Shown here in pieces: positions 1 to 5,626 of a stretch of DNA of 5,804 nt. Every line of letters begins with the position of its first letter. Position 1 is the stretch's first letter. A program made the translations under genes and the position numbers. This stretch comes from Bacteroidota bacterium. GTDB lineage: Bacteria > Bacteroidota > Bacteroidia > Bacteroidales > GCA-2748055. The stretch spans positions 1 to 5,804 of the forward strand of contig JAAEOI010000470.1 in NCBI GenBank assembly GCA_024244665.1, written 5' to 3'. Under the pieces are notes generated by a model. It was not told the origin of the DNA and ran no database searches. It saw only the letters and a program-made list of their open reading frames with translations.

Positions 1-708
1 GGAGGGGAGCCTCCGGGAGATCATGCTCTTGCCCGATCCGGGAGATCCAATTAACAGGATGTGATGGCGTCCTGCAGCTGCGATCAGCATGGCCCTCTTA
101 ACAGCCTCCTGCCCCTTCACTTCTGAGAAATCAAGGCCATAGGGATTCACGGCAATTTCAGGATCTTTGCACTTCCCATTAACTCCGTGAAGGGGCCTAG
201 TCCCCTGGTTCAGGAAAGAGACAGCCTCATTCAGATCTGCAACAGGGACCATCTCCACCCCATCCACCGCTGAAGCTTCCACTACATTTCCTGCCGGAAG
301 AATGACCCCCTGAAAGCCCATATTCCGGGCCATTAAAACCATAGGTAATACCCCTTTAACTGGGGCTACGCCACCGTCTAGTGATAACTCCCCAAGTATG
401 AGGTACTCCTCCAACTTCGTAGAGTCCACCTGCCTGCTTGCTGCCAGGATACCAATGGCAAGGGGTAAATCAAAATGTGTCCCTTCCTTCCGGATATCAG
501 CAGGGGCCAGGTTGATCACTACCCTGTAACGTGGCCATCCGAAACCATTGGTAACCAGAGCCGACTCGATCCGCTGCTGACTCTCCCTGATGGCATGGTC
601 TGCCAGTCCGACAATAAAAAACCTGATTCCCTGGGTGATGTGGACCTCAATTGAGATCATTGTTCCTTCAATTCCCCTGAAAGCACTACTATAAACCTTA
701 ACCAGCAT
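1..708 (-). CDS. yifB: YifB/ComM-family Mg-chelatase-like AAA+ ATPase, N-terminal part (cut by window edge)
   Basis: The reverse complement reads open for 236 codons from an ATG at 708 to the window edge, with no stop. The start [15 protein letters not shown] is the usual beginning of this family, so it is preferred over the in-frame ATG at 660 (MISIEV). Residues about 1-140 form the Lon-protease-like ChlI domain; conserved stretches are [24 protein letters not shown] and [13 protein letters not shown]. After a linker, residues 204-216 ([13 protein letters not shown]) open the AAA+ module, and the Walker A GSPGSGKS is at residues 221-228 (positions 25-48). Family members are about 500 residues, so a little under half is visible; Walker B and the C-terminal part lie outside. 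ComM of Vibrio is a branch-migration helicase in natural transformation; in Bacteroidota the role is less clear. It is transcribed divergently from the blaI-like gene. No strong Shine-Dalgarno precedes the start. The family call is secure; the role is inferred from homologues. Confidence 0.93.
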   Translation of the reverse strand, partial: MLVKVYSSAFRGIEGTMISIEVHITQGIRFFIVGLADHAIRESQQRIESALVTNGFGWPRYRVVINLAPADIRKEGTHFDLPLAIGILAASRQVDSTKLEEYLILGELSLDGGVAPVKGVLPMVLMARNMGFQGVILPAGNVVEASAVDGVEMVPVADLNEAVSFLNQGTRPLHGVNGKCKDPEIAVNPYGLDFSEVKGQEAVKRAMLIAAAGRHHILLIGSPGSGKSMISRRLPS

Positions 709-789
709 CTCTGTCTGTTTAGGGTTAATGAGTTGACACAGGAATTATCGCACTTTATTCAGCACATAAATTGCGAAATATCAATTATT

Positions 790-848
790 TAACTTGTTTT
801 TAAGTTATTCTACTGTTTTTATAGTTGCTTTACGTTATTTTAAGTTAT
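790..848. promoter_or_regulatory. Candidate BlaI-type operator: inverted repeat plus a repeated half-site
   Basis: A perfect inverted repeat TAACTT-6 nt-AAGTTA lies at 790-807. Its right arm with flanks, TTTTAAGTTAT (798-808), recurs exactly at 838-848, 40 bp downstream. The first copy sits just upstream of the predicted -33 element and the second lies between -33 and -7, where a bound repressor would block polymerase. BlaI/MecI-family dimers bind dyads in their own promoters, so autoregulation by the adjacent gene product is a natural inference. The classical staphylococcal TACA/TGTA core is not evident, and the stretch is A+T-rich, so chance similarity is possible. Confidence 0.4.
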
Positions 849-855
849 ATATTTG
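825..855 (+). promoter_or_regulatory. Bacteroidota-type promoter of the blaI-M56 operon
   Basis: TATATTTG at 848-855 is a perfect match to the Bacteroidota -7 element TAnnTTTG. A TTG at 825-827 lies 20 bp upstream, the expected spacing for the -33 element. Transcription would begin near 862, leaving a leader of roughly 17 nt before the ATG at 879. The pattern is recognised by the primary sigma factor of this phylum. No comparable motif was found on the other strand for the divergent yifB gene. Confidence 0.6.
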
Positions 856-878
856 TTCTGAAACAACTGAGATAGATC

Positions 879-1262
879 ATGACCAGGAGACTAACAAAAG
901 CAGAAGAGCAGATCATGCTGATCCTATGGAAACTGAAAGAGTGTACCATCAGGGAAGTGATGAACGAACTGAACGAACCCGAAACTCCTTACACTACAGT
1001 ATCGACTGTGGTCAGGGTGCTTGAGAAAAAAGAGTTCGTAGGGCATAAGGCGGTGGGGACCACCTACCTCTATCGTCCTCTCCTGGATAAAAAAGATTAT
1101 CTGAAGGGTCACCTGTCTGGCATCGCTACAAACTACTTTAATGGATCCCTTTCCCGGATGGCTGCCTTTTTTGCCAGGGAAAACGACCTGAACCTGAATG
1201 AACTCAAGGAATTAATGGGAGAGATTGAATCGGAACTGAACGAGAACGACCGCCATGGATGA
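879..1262 (+). CDS. BlaI/MecI/CopY-family transcriptional repressor
   Basis: The product has 127 residues, the usual family length. Residues about 4-70 form the winged helix: LTKAEEQIMLILWKL, then the recognition region PYTTVSTVVRVLEKKEFV (residues 37-54), the family's most conserved signature, and a wing ending in TYLYRPL. Residues about 72-127 are the helical dimerisation tail, with FFARENDLNLNELKEL. In the staphylococcal systems the partner membrane peptidase triggers cleavage of the repressor near the end of its DNA-binding part, releasing its promoter. The M56 gene starts inside the last codons here (8-bp overlap, ATGGATGA), so the two are translationally coupled. A preceding inverted repeat suggests autoregulation. 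The start has no strong Shine-Dalgarno, normal for Bacteroidota. The signal sensed and any other targets cannot be read from the sequence; nothing shows it controls a beta-lactamase. Confidence 0.93.
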   Translation: MTRRLTKAEEQIMLILWKLKECTIREVMNELNEPETPYTTVSTVVRVLEKKEFVGHKAVGTTYLYRPLLDKKDYLKGHLSGIATNYFNGSLSRMAAFFARENDLNLNELKELMGEIESELNENDRHG

Positions 1263-2976
1263 GCTGCAAATATATCTTCTGAAAGTATCGGCCGGACTGG
1301 CCATCATTTCTGTTCCATACTACTTTCTGTTGAGGAATGACCCCAACCTGAACCTGAAAAGGTTTTACCTCTTGCTTGGCATGATGGCTTCATGGATCTT
1401 TCCCCTGATCGTTTTTCGCAAGCCGGAACTCATGTTAAACCTGACCCCCACTGTCTTTATCGATCCCGGCGAAGTGACAAGCCTGCCCATCAGCATAGGC
1501 TCTGCTTCCTCAGCAACAGGCATCACTATAAACTGGATCAAAATCGGGGTAATGGTCTACCTTTCAGGCCTCTCATTCATGTTTCTGAAAAACCTGTTTA
1601 TCATCCTCCGGTGGAACCTGGCCTGGAAGAAAAACAGGGATGAAGAGGGAGTTGCCTTCACACGGTCCGACCAGGTTTTTACAATTTTTAGAAAGATTTT
1701 TGTGCCCGCTTCACTCAGGGACAAAGATGATCTCGACAACATACTTCTCCATGAAAGAGCACATGTACAACAACTCCATTTCATCGACCTTATGGTCATG
1801 GAGCTGACCCTGCTGCTCACATGGTTCAATCCCTTCTCATGGCTTATTTCCAGGATGATTAAAGAGAATCACGAGCACCTTGCCGACAGGCAGGTGTTAT
1901 CGGCCGGAATCAACCCGGCCCGTTACCGGGCCCAGCTGCTCAACCACACCCTAGGGGTGAATGTGTTCAGGCTGGGTAACCAGTTTAATCATTCATTAAC
2001 ACTTAAACGATTTAAAATGATGAAAAAGCCAAAAAACTCCCCTGGGGGGATAATAAAAATGGCCCTTTTAGTTCCCGCCCTGCTCATAGCAATGGGACTG
2101 ACCACCGGGATGACACCTCAACAACAAAAGACTATAAATGGGAAAGTGGTAATTGCCGAAACGGGAGAACCTGCACCCGGGACCTCCGTTGTCATCGCCA
2201 ACTCCACAGTTGGCACAGTGGCAGACGTGAAGGGAACCTTTATGCTCAACGTGGAGGGTGATCCTGAACTCGTACTCTCCTTTGTGGGGTACAAAACGCT
2301 CAGGGTAAAAGCCTCAAAAGTGGGGAAGAAACCGCTGGAGCTGGAAGAAGAAACCTTTGAACTGGACCTGGAAACGGTTCCCCTGGATGTAAAGAAAGAG
2401 GATGCCAATTCAGTCTCCATAAAAGACAAAAACGGTTCCGATAAACAACCGGTCTTTGTGATAGATGGGGTGGTGGTTAATGGGATTGATAACATCGATC
2501 ACGAAACCATAGAATCAATCATCGTGCTTAAGGACTCCAACTCGGAGGAGGTAAAGAAATACAATGCTCCCGACGGGGTGGTACTGATCACCTCCAAGGA
2601 AGCGGCAGCCAAAGCGAAAAAGAAAGATATGGTTGATGTCCTGAGCACTGAAGAAAAGGTATTCTATGTGGTGGAAGATATGCCCATGTTCCCGGGAGGA
2701 AAGGCTGCCCTGAAAACCCATATTTACTCCAACCTGGAATACCCTGCCAAATTGAAAAAGAAAGGCGTCAGCGGGGAAGTCATGGTCCAGTTCCTGGTGG
2801 CAGCCTCAGGAGAGTTGCAGGACATCAAGGCAGTGAGCAGCACGCAAAAGGAGTTTGAAGCCCCTGCCCTGGAGGTATTCAAGGGAATGCCAAAATGGAA
2901 TCCCGGCAAGCAGCGGGGCAAACCCGTACCTGTTAAGGTGGTGGTTCCGGTTAAATTTAATGCAGATAAAGAGTAA
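1255..2976 (+). CDS. M56-family membrane metallopeptidase (BlaR1/MecR1-like) fused to CarboxypepD-reg-like, plug-like and TonB C-terminal segments
   Basis: The product has 573 residues. Membrane segments lie at about 5-26, 37-55, 93-118, 176-199 and 266-285. The zinc-peptidase motif HERAH is at residues 166-170, and ENHEHLADRQVL (204-215) supplies the likely third ligand, E207. This is the M56 core shared with BlaR1/MecR1. After the last membrane segment, residues 293-357 resemble a carboxypeptidase regulatory-like beta-sandwich (GKVVIAETGEPAPG, ending LSFVGYKTL). Residues 398-448 resemble a TonB-receptor plug fragment (QPVFVIDGVVV, later GVVLITSK). Residues 479-569 form a TonB C-terminal domain (FPGG, YP at 496-497, GEVMVQFLV, KWNPGK). 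No penicillin-binding sensor domain is present. The protein probably sits in the inner membrane with its tail in the periplasm and signals to the co-transcribed BlaI-like repressor. The domain call is strong; the signal sensed is unknown, and whether the TonB-like tail energises transport is not shown. Confidence 0.93.
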   Translation: MDELQIYLLKVSAGLAIISVPYYFLLRNDPNLNLKRFYLLLGMMASWIFPLIVFRKPELMLNLTPTVFIDPGEVTSLPISIGSASSATGITINWIKIGVMVYLSGLSFMFLKNLFIILRWNLAWKKNRDEEGVAFTRSDQVFTIFRKIFVPASLRDKDDLDNILLHERAHVQQLHFIDLMVMELTLLLTWFNPFSWLISRMIKENHEHLADRQVLSAGINPARYRAQLLNHTLGVNVFRLGNQFNHSLTLKRFKMMKKPKNSPGGIIKMALLVPALLIAMGLTTGMTPQQQKTINGKVVIAETGEPAPGTSVVIANSTVGTVADVKGTFMLNVEGDPELVLSFVGYKTLRVKASKVGKKPLELEEETFELDLETVPLDVKKEDANSVSIKDKNGSDKQPVFVIDGVVVNGIDNIDHETIESIIVLKDSNSEEVKKYNAPDGVVLITSKEAAAKAKKKDMVDVLSTEEKVFYVVEDMPMFPGGKAALKTHIYSNLEYPAKLKKKGVSGEVMVQFLVAASGELQDIKAVSSTQKEFEAPALEVFKGMPKWNPGKQRGKPVPVKVVVPVKFNADKE

Positions 2977-3002
2977 TCCTGGATTTTAAGCCAATCCAAG
3001 TG

Positions 3003-3041
3003 AAGGCCGTCTCACAGGACATTGTGAGATGGCCTTTATAT
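3003..3041 (+). terminator. Stem-loop terminator of the blaI-M56 operon
   Basis: Two 14-nt arms (3003-3016 and 3023-3036) pair along their whole length around the 6-nt loop GGACAT, with one G-U pair. The short T-rich run TTTATAT follows. The hairpin begins 27 nt after the M56 stop. A smaller hairpin (TGGATT / AATCCA, 2980-2998) lies between the stop and the main stem. The T-tract is modest, but the stem is long and stable and the position is right. Confidence 0.75.
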
Positions 3042-3063
3042 CTCACTGGTGCTTTACAAGCAA

Positions 3064-3080
3064 ACTGGGATTTTTCCTAC
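3064..3080 (+). repeat. 17-bp direct repeat, left copy, outside the 36-bp array
   Basis: ACTGGGATTTTTCCTAC here matches ACTGGGATTTTGCCTAC at 3302-3318 in 16 of 17 positions. A further partial relative, TCTGGGATGATGCC, occurs at 3134-3147 just before the first full 36-bp copy. The two good copies bracket the array, about 238 bp apart. They may be decayed array members rather than target-site duplications, because each contains the CTGG core of the 36-bp unit. Confidence 0.6.
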
Positions 3081-3150
3081 TTTCGTCATTAGGAGACCCT
3101 GTCTGGTTATCACAGATCTTGTCAGAATTTTTATCTGGGATGATGCCTTG

Positions 3151-3306
3151 GCTCTTGACTGGTAAGTTGACAGTGGGTTTGTCTGAGCTCTTGACTAGTA
3201 AGTTGACTGTGGGTTTGTCTGAGCTCTTGACTGGTAAGTTGACAGTGGGTTTGTCTGAGCTCTTGACTGGTAAGTTGACTGTGGGTTTGTCTGAGCTCTT
3301 GACTGG
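3151..3306 (+). repeat. 36-bp tandem repeat array (four copies plus a partial fifth)
   Basis: Copies begin at 3151, 3187, 3223 and 3259, each with GCTCTTGACTGGTAAGTTGA or a one-base variant. A fifth begins at 3295 and diverges after 12 bases. Copies 1 and 3 carry GACAGTGGG and copies 2 and 4 GACTGTGGG, so the array looks like a duplicated 72-bp dimer. Copy 2 also has ACTAGTAAG in place of ACTGGTAAG. The units abut, so this is not a CRISPR array. The period is divisible by three. On the plus strand one frame is open and reads SELLTGKLTVGL per unit; on the minus strand all three frames are open, one reading DKPTVNLPVKSS. Openness therefore does not prove coding, and the one plus-strand ATG that could start the open frame (3029) lies inside the terminator stem. 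A non-coding minisatellite is the simplest reading. Confidence 0.96.
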
Positions 3307-3318
3307 GATTTTGCCTAC
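3302..3318 (+). repeat. 17-bp direct repeat, right copy
   Basis: This is the partner of 3064-3080 (16 of 17 positions identical). It starts inside the partial fifth 36-bp unit, replacing the usual continuation after ACTGG. Confidence 0.6.
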
Positions 3319-3384
3319 CAGCTCCTGTTCAATAATAAGACCAATACTAACCTGGGAAAAAAGAGCTTAAAGAGTTACTGAACT

Positions 3385-3406
3385 ACCTCAGCAAAGCTGA
3401 CGAGGT
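3385..3406. other. Small bulged hairpin between the 36-bp array and the PLD gene
   Basis: ACCT-CAGC (3385-3392) pairs with GCTG and AGGT (3396-3399, 3403-3406) around an AAA loop, with a 3-nt bulge ACG. It lies about 39 nt downstream of the stop of the leftward PLD-like gene. Read leftward it is followed by a T-run only about 22 nt later (complement of A-run 3357-3362). It could be a weak terminator for that gene; the stem is short and the T-tract distant. Confidence 0.25.
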
Positions 3407-3444
3407 ATTAAAACAATCCTATAACCGAAGCAGAGCTCGGGAAA

Positions 3445-4362
3445 CTAATCCCTAAAGAGATAAAACGCTTCTTGAAATACCAGATCGTCTGTGGCATCAA
3501 TAAACCTTATTACAGATTCCATCATGTAAGCCGCTTCAGCTTCCAGGATCCCGGTGATGAAGGTGCTTTTCAATGTTTGTTGTGCCTGTCCGGATAGCTG
3601 TAGGATGTCAGGCTCATCGCCAGGACGCACATCGACCTTCATCGCGGTGAGATCTTCGACCTTTTTCGCGATCAATGCGGAAAGATCTCCGGCTTTTTTC
3701 GAGGTCAATGAGGTAGGCTGAATGCCTTCCTGCTTTGTTCCAGAAGCAATTCTCAAACAAGCGTTTACTCTCAGGAGGCCGTCGTTGATCGAAACGTTGT
3801 AATTATTCCTACCAGTGCAGATATGCAGTGCGTTTTCCGCAAGCCATAGCCGTGAGTTCTTCGCGGTTCTTTTGAGTTCTTCCCTGATGTTATTCATAAT
3901 TTCTTTCAGGTCTGCGGCAGGTCGACCATCTATGGTAGCACAGTAAACAGGTTCGCCAATATGTATATACCTGTGATAGAATCCTAACAAGTCATTGTAT
4001 TCCGTCCAGGTTTCCGTAACATATCCAATTTCCAGGGAATTGATCTCAGAGCTTAGCAGCAAATTCATGGAAGTTACTATTCCGTATCTTTCATTCATGT
4101 AAAGTTTGCTGTGCAGGTTAGGAATCTTTTTATACTGCAAAGCCAATTGATCCAGATCACGATAGGTGGCGGTGTTATCAGGGTCATCCCTGACATAGAT
4201 CTCAGGATTAATCTTCCTGACTTTCAATCCATTGACCTTTTTGATAAACTTATACCATTTCGAAATCTTCAGATAGGGAGATACTAAGATGACCCTTTCG
4301 TCACTCTCATCGAGCAATGTGAGAATCTTGGCAGAAATTTCAGAAGGTTTGATCAATTTCAT
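3445..4362 (-). CDS. Phospholipase-D-like protein with a single degenerate HKD motif, function unknown
   Basis: The product has 305 residues. The N-terminal half resembles a PLDc_2-type fold: KILTLLDESDERVILVSPYLKIS (residues 12-34) opens it, and the HKD-type motif HSKLYMNE starts at residue 84 (H84, K86), followed by TSMNL (97-101) and SSEINSLEIGY (104-114). The eighth motif position is E91 rather than the usual D. Only one motif is present, so an active enzyme would need to dimerise, as single-HKD nucleases such as Nuc and BfiI do. Residues about 150-305 are largely helical and charged; I do not recognise a domain there. No signal peptide or membrane segment is seen, so it is probably cytoplasmic. 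The gene is transcribed away from the AbiEi-like gene, and the block is flanked by tandem arrays, which suggests an accessory, perhaps defence-related, role. That role is inference; a DNA-repair or restriction-type nuclease is equally possible. The only start candidate near the 5' end is the ATG at 4362, with a weak purine stretch (ACGAGA) before it. Confidence 0.75.
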   Translation of the reverse strand: MKLIKPSEISAKILTLLDESDERVILVSPYLKISKWYKFIKKVNGLKVRKINPEIYVRDDPDNTATYRDLDQLALQYKKIPNLHSKLYMNERYGIVTSMNLLLSSEINSLEIGYVTETWTEYNDLLGFYHRYIHIGEPVYCATIDGRPAADLKEIMNNIREELKRTAKNSRLWLAENALHICTGRNNYNVSINDGLLRVNACLRIASGTKQEGIQPTSLTSKKAGDLSALIAKKVEDLTAMKVDVRPGDEPDILQLSGQAQQTLKSTFITGILEAEAAYMMESVIRFIDATDDLVFQEAFYLFRD

Positions 4363-4801
4363 TCTCGTTACACTTTTTTATTGAATTAACTGGCACTTAA
4401 CAACTTAAGATTGTATTTTCAAAGTCATAGGTCCTTCAAAGCCCTGTCCATGGACTACTCGAGCATACCATTGCCTGCGGTCAAGAACTTCCAAGCCTAG
4501 GTCCCTGCCCGTATTTGCAATCCACCGGGGTGGCTAACAGGAACAGCTCACCAGGGCATCCTACCGGGGCATACCATCGGGGCGGATAGGGAGTATCAAT
4601 TATAGTTGGTCATTATTGGTATATGATGCAGACAGGGTGGATATCGACACTTTGGCAGGAAAAAAATCAGGGATAGATATATAATATCCATTTATTAACT
4701 ATATTGATGTCATTTTGGATAAAAGACATCTATTAGAAATTATCTATTATCCGAAAAGCACATAATAAGTATAGTAACCAGATAATAAACGTCCCTTTCC
4801 C
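4363..4801. other. 439-bp divergent spacer between the PLD-like and AbiEi-like genes
   Basis: No gene is supported here. The half next to the PLD-like gene contains a short dyad CTTAA-CAAC-TTAAG (4396-4409). Positions about 4430-4590 form a GC-rich block with an open stretch of about 55 codons lacking a credible start, and a 13-bp imperfect tandem repeat (GGGCATCCTACCG then GGGCATACCATCG, 4554-4579, with a partial third). From about 4590 to 4801 the DNA is strongly A+T-rich and holds dyads described separately. The spacer should contain promoters for both genes, but no perfect TAnnTTTG element was found on either strand; TCATTTTG at 4710-4717 is the nearest plus-strand match. Confidence 0.6.
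4706..4730. promoter_or_regulatory. Dyad upstream of the AbiEi-like gene, candidate operator
   Basis: GATGTC (4706-4711) and TTTT (4713-4716) pair with AAAA (4721-4724) and GACATC (4725-4730) around GGAT, with one unpaired A: ten pairs in all. It lies about 70 bp before the abiEi start. A second, weaker dyad ATTATCT / AGATAAT (4739-4745 / 4780-4786) lies between it and the gene. AbiEi proteins are known to repress their own promoter by binding inverted repeats, so these are the natural candidates. The region is A+T-rich, so short dyads also arise by chance. Confidence 0.35.
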
Positions 4802-5626
4802 ATGAGTAGTCAATTGAATTGGATCATTATTAAGCAGTTCTCGAGCAGAAATATGTTTGGTTTTACATTTCAGGATGTGGAAAGGGAATTTCCAAAGAAA
4901 AACCGTGTTCATATGTCCAGGATACTCGCAGACATGGTCGATAAAGGTATGTTATGTAAAATAACCCGGGGCAATTACCATATCATTCCATTTAATGCGG
5001 ATCCTGATACCTATGTTCCTGATAGGCATCAGGTGTCTAAATATATAATGCAGAATAAGGAGTATTATATCGGGTATGCTTCAGCGATAAAGATCCATGG
5101 GCTAACACACCAACCTGAGGCCAGGGAATATGTGGTCACTAAAAAACAGATGAAGCCGTCCATCAGGAGTTTCGGGGGAATTACGTATCAATTCATTAAG
5201 CATGATGCAACTCGATTTTTCGGCTTCAGCAGCATCTGGATAAACCAGCTTGAGAAAGCAATGGTAAGTGATTTGGAACGGACTATTGTGGATATTGCTA
5301 CAAAGCCCCAGTTTTGTGGCGGCATCGCTGAGGTCGGAAATGCCATATTCCAGGCGAAAGACCAGACTGATCATGATAAACTGTTTTATTATTTCGCCAG
5401 GAATATGAATAAGTCCGCAAAAAGGAGATTCCTTTTCCTTACCGATATTTTAGGTTTGGATTGGACGCCTGAACATGAAAGCATGATGGAAGAGTTGGGA
5501 TCCGGCATCTCTTTATTGGATCCGGCGGCATCGGACCAAGGCAAAAAAAGGAGTAAATTTGGATTGAAAATCAATGTGGATCCCATCCACATTAAGAAGA
5601 AAGTCTTTGATCGAAAAATATCTTGA
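4802..5626 (+). CDS. abiEi: AbiEi-family antitoxin / transcriptional regulator (type IV toxin-antitoxin, COG5340-like)
   Basis: The product has 274 residues, within the usual AbiEi range. Residues about 1-62 form a winged helix: FTFQDVEREFPKKNRVHMSRILADMVDKGMLCKI, then the wing TRGNYHII. Residues about 78-180 match the AbiEi domain: YYIGYASAIKIHGL (88-101), then the hallmark VSDLERTIVDIA (155-166), then CGGIAEVGNAI (172-182). The C-terminal part (residues 183-274) ends in FGLKINVD (253-260), resembling the family's usual close. AbiEi represses its own operon and counteracts the AbiEii nucleotidyltransferase toxin in abortive phage infection, without direct toxin binding in the studied system. 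AbiEii would be expected immediately downstream, often overlapping; instead a 24-bp array begins 26 bp after the stop. The gene may therefore be an orphan, or the toxin may lie past the array. The start ATG has no Shine-Dalgarno. A+T content looks higher than in the left-hand genes. Confidence 0.85.
   Translation: MSSQLNWIIIKQFSSRNMFGFTFQDVEREFPKKNRVHMSRILADMVDKGMLCKITRGNYHIIPFNADPDTYVPDRHQVSKYIMQNKEYYIGYASAIKIHGLTHQPEAREYVVTKKQMKPSIRSFGGITYQFIKHDATRFFGFSSIWINQLEKAMVSDLERTIVDIATKPQFCGGIAEVGNAIFQAKDQTDHDKLFYYFARNMNKSAKRRFLFLTDILGLDWTPEHESMMEELGSGISLLDPAASDQGKKRSKFGLKINVDPIHIKKKVFDRKIS

Noticed and set aside
709..800. Promoter for the yifB-like gene on the minus strand
   Set aside because: No TAnnTTTG element with a suitably spaced -33 motif was found in the reverse direction, so no site is annotated.
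794..1024. 76-codon plus-strand frame starting at a TTG
   Set aside because: It overlaps the blaI-like gene in another frame, begins inside the promoter region and shows no protein-like features.
2118..2495. 125-codon minus-strand frame, Ser/Thr-rich
   Set aside because: It is antisense to the well-supported M56 fusion gene; the composition is that of a shadow frame.
1255..2976. Beta-lactam sensor (true BlaR1)
   Set aside because: The region after the peptidase lacks the penicillin-binding motifs (SxxK, KTG) expected of a BlaR1 sensor and matches TonB-related segments instead.
3151..3306. CRISPR array
   Set aside because: The 36-bp units abut directly with no unique spacers, and no cas gene is seen. 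The same holds for the 24-bp array at 5653-5804.
3029..3370. Plus-strand open frame of 113 codons over the 36-bp array as a gene
   Set aside because: Its ATG lies inside the right arm of the operon terminator, there is no promoter or ribosome site, and its body is mostly translated minisatellite whose period is divisible by three.
5102..5592. Minus-strand frames antisense to the AbiEi-like gene
   Set aside because: They are shadows of a gene with clear family motifs on the plus strand.
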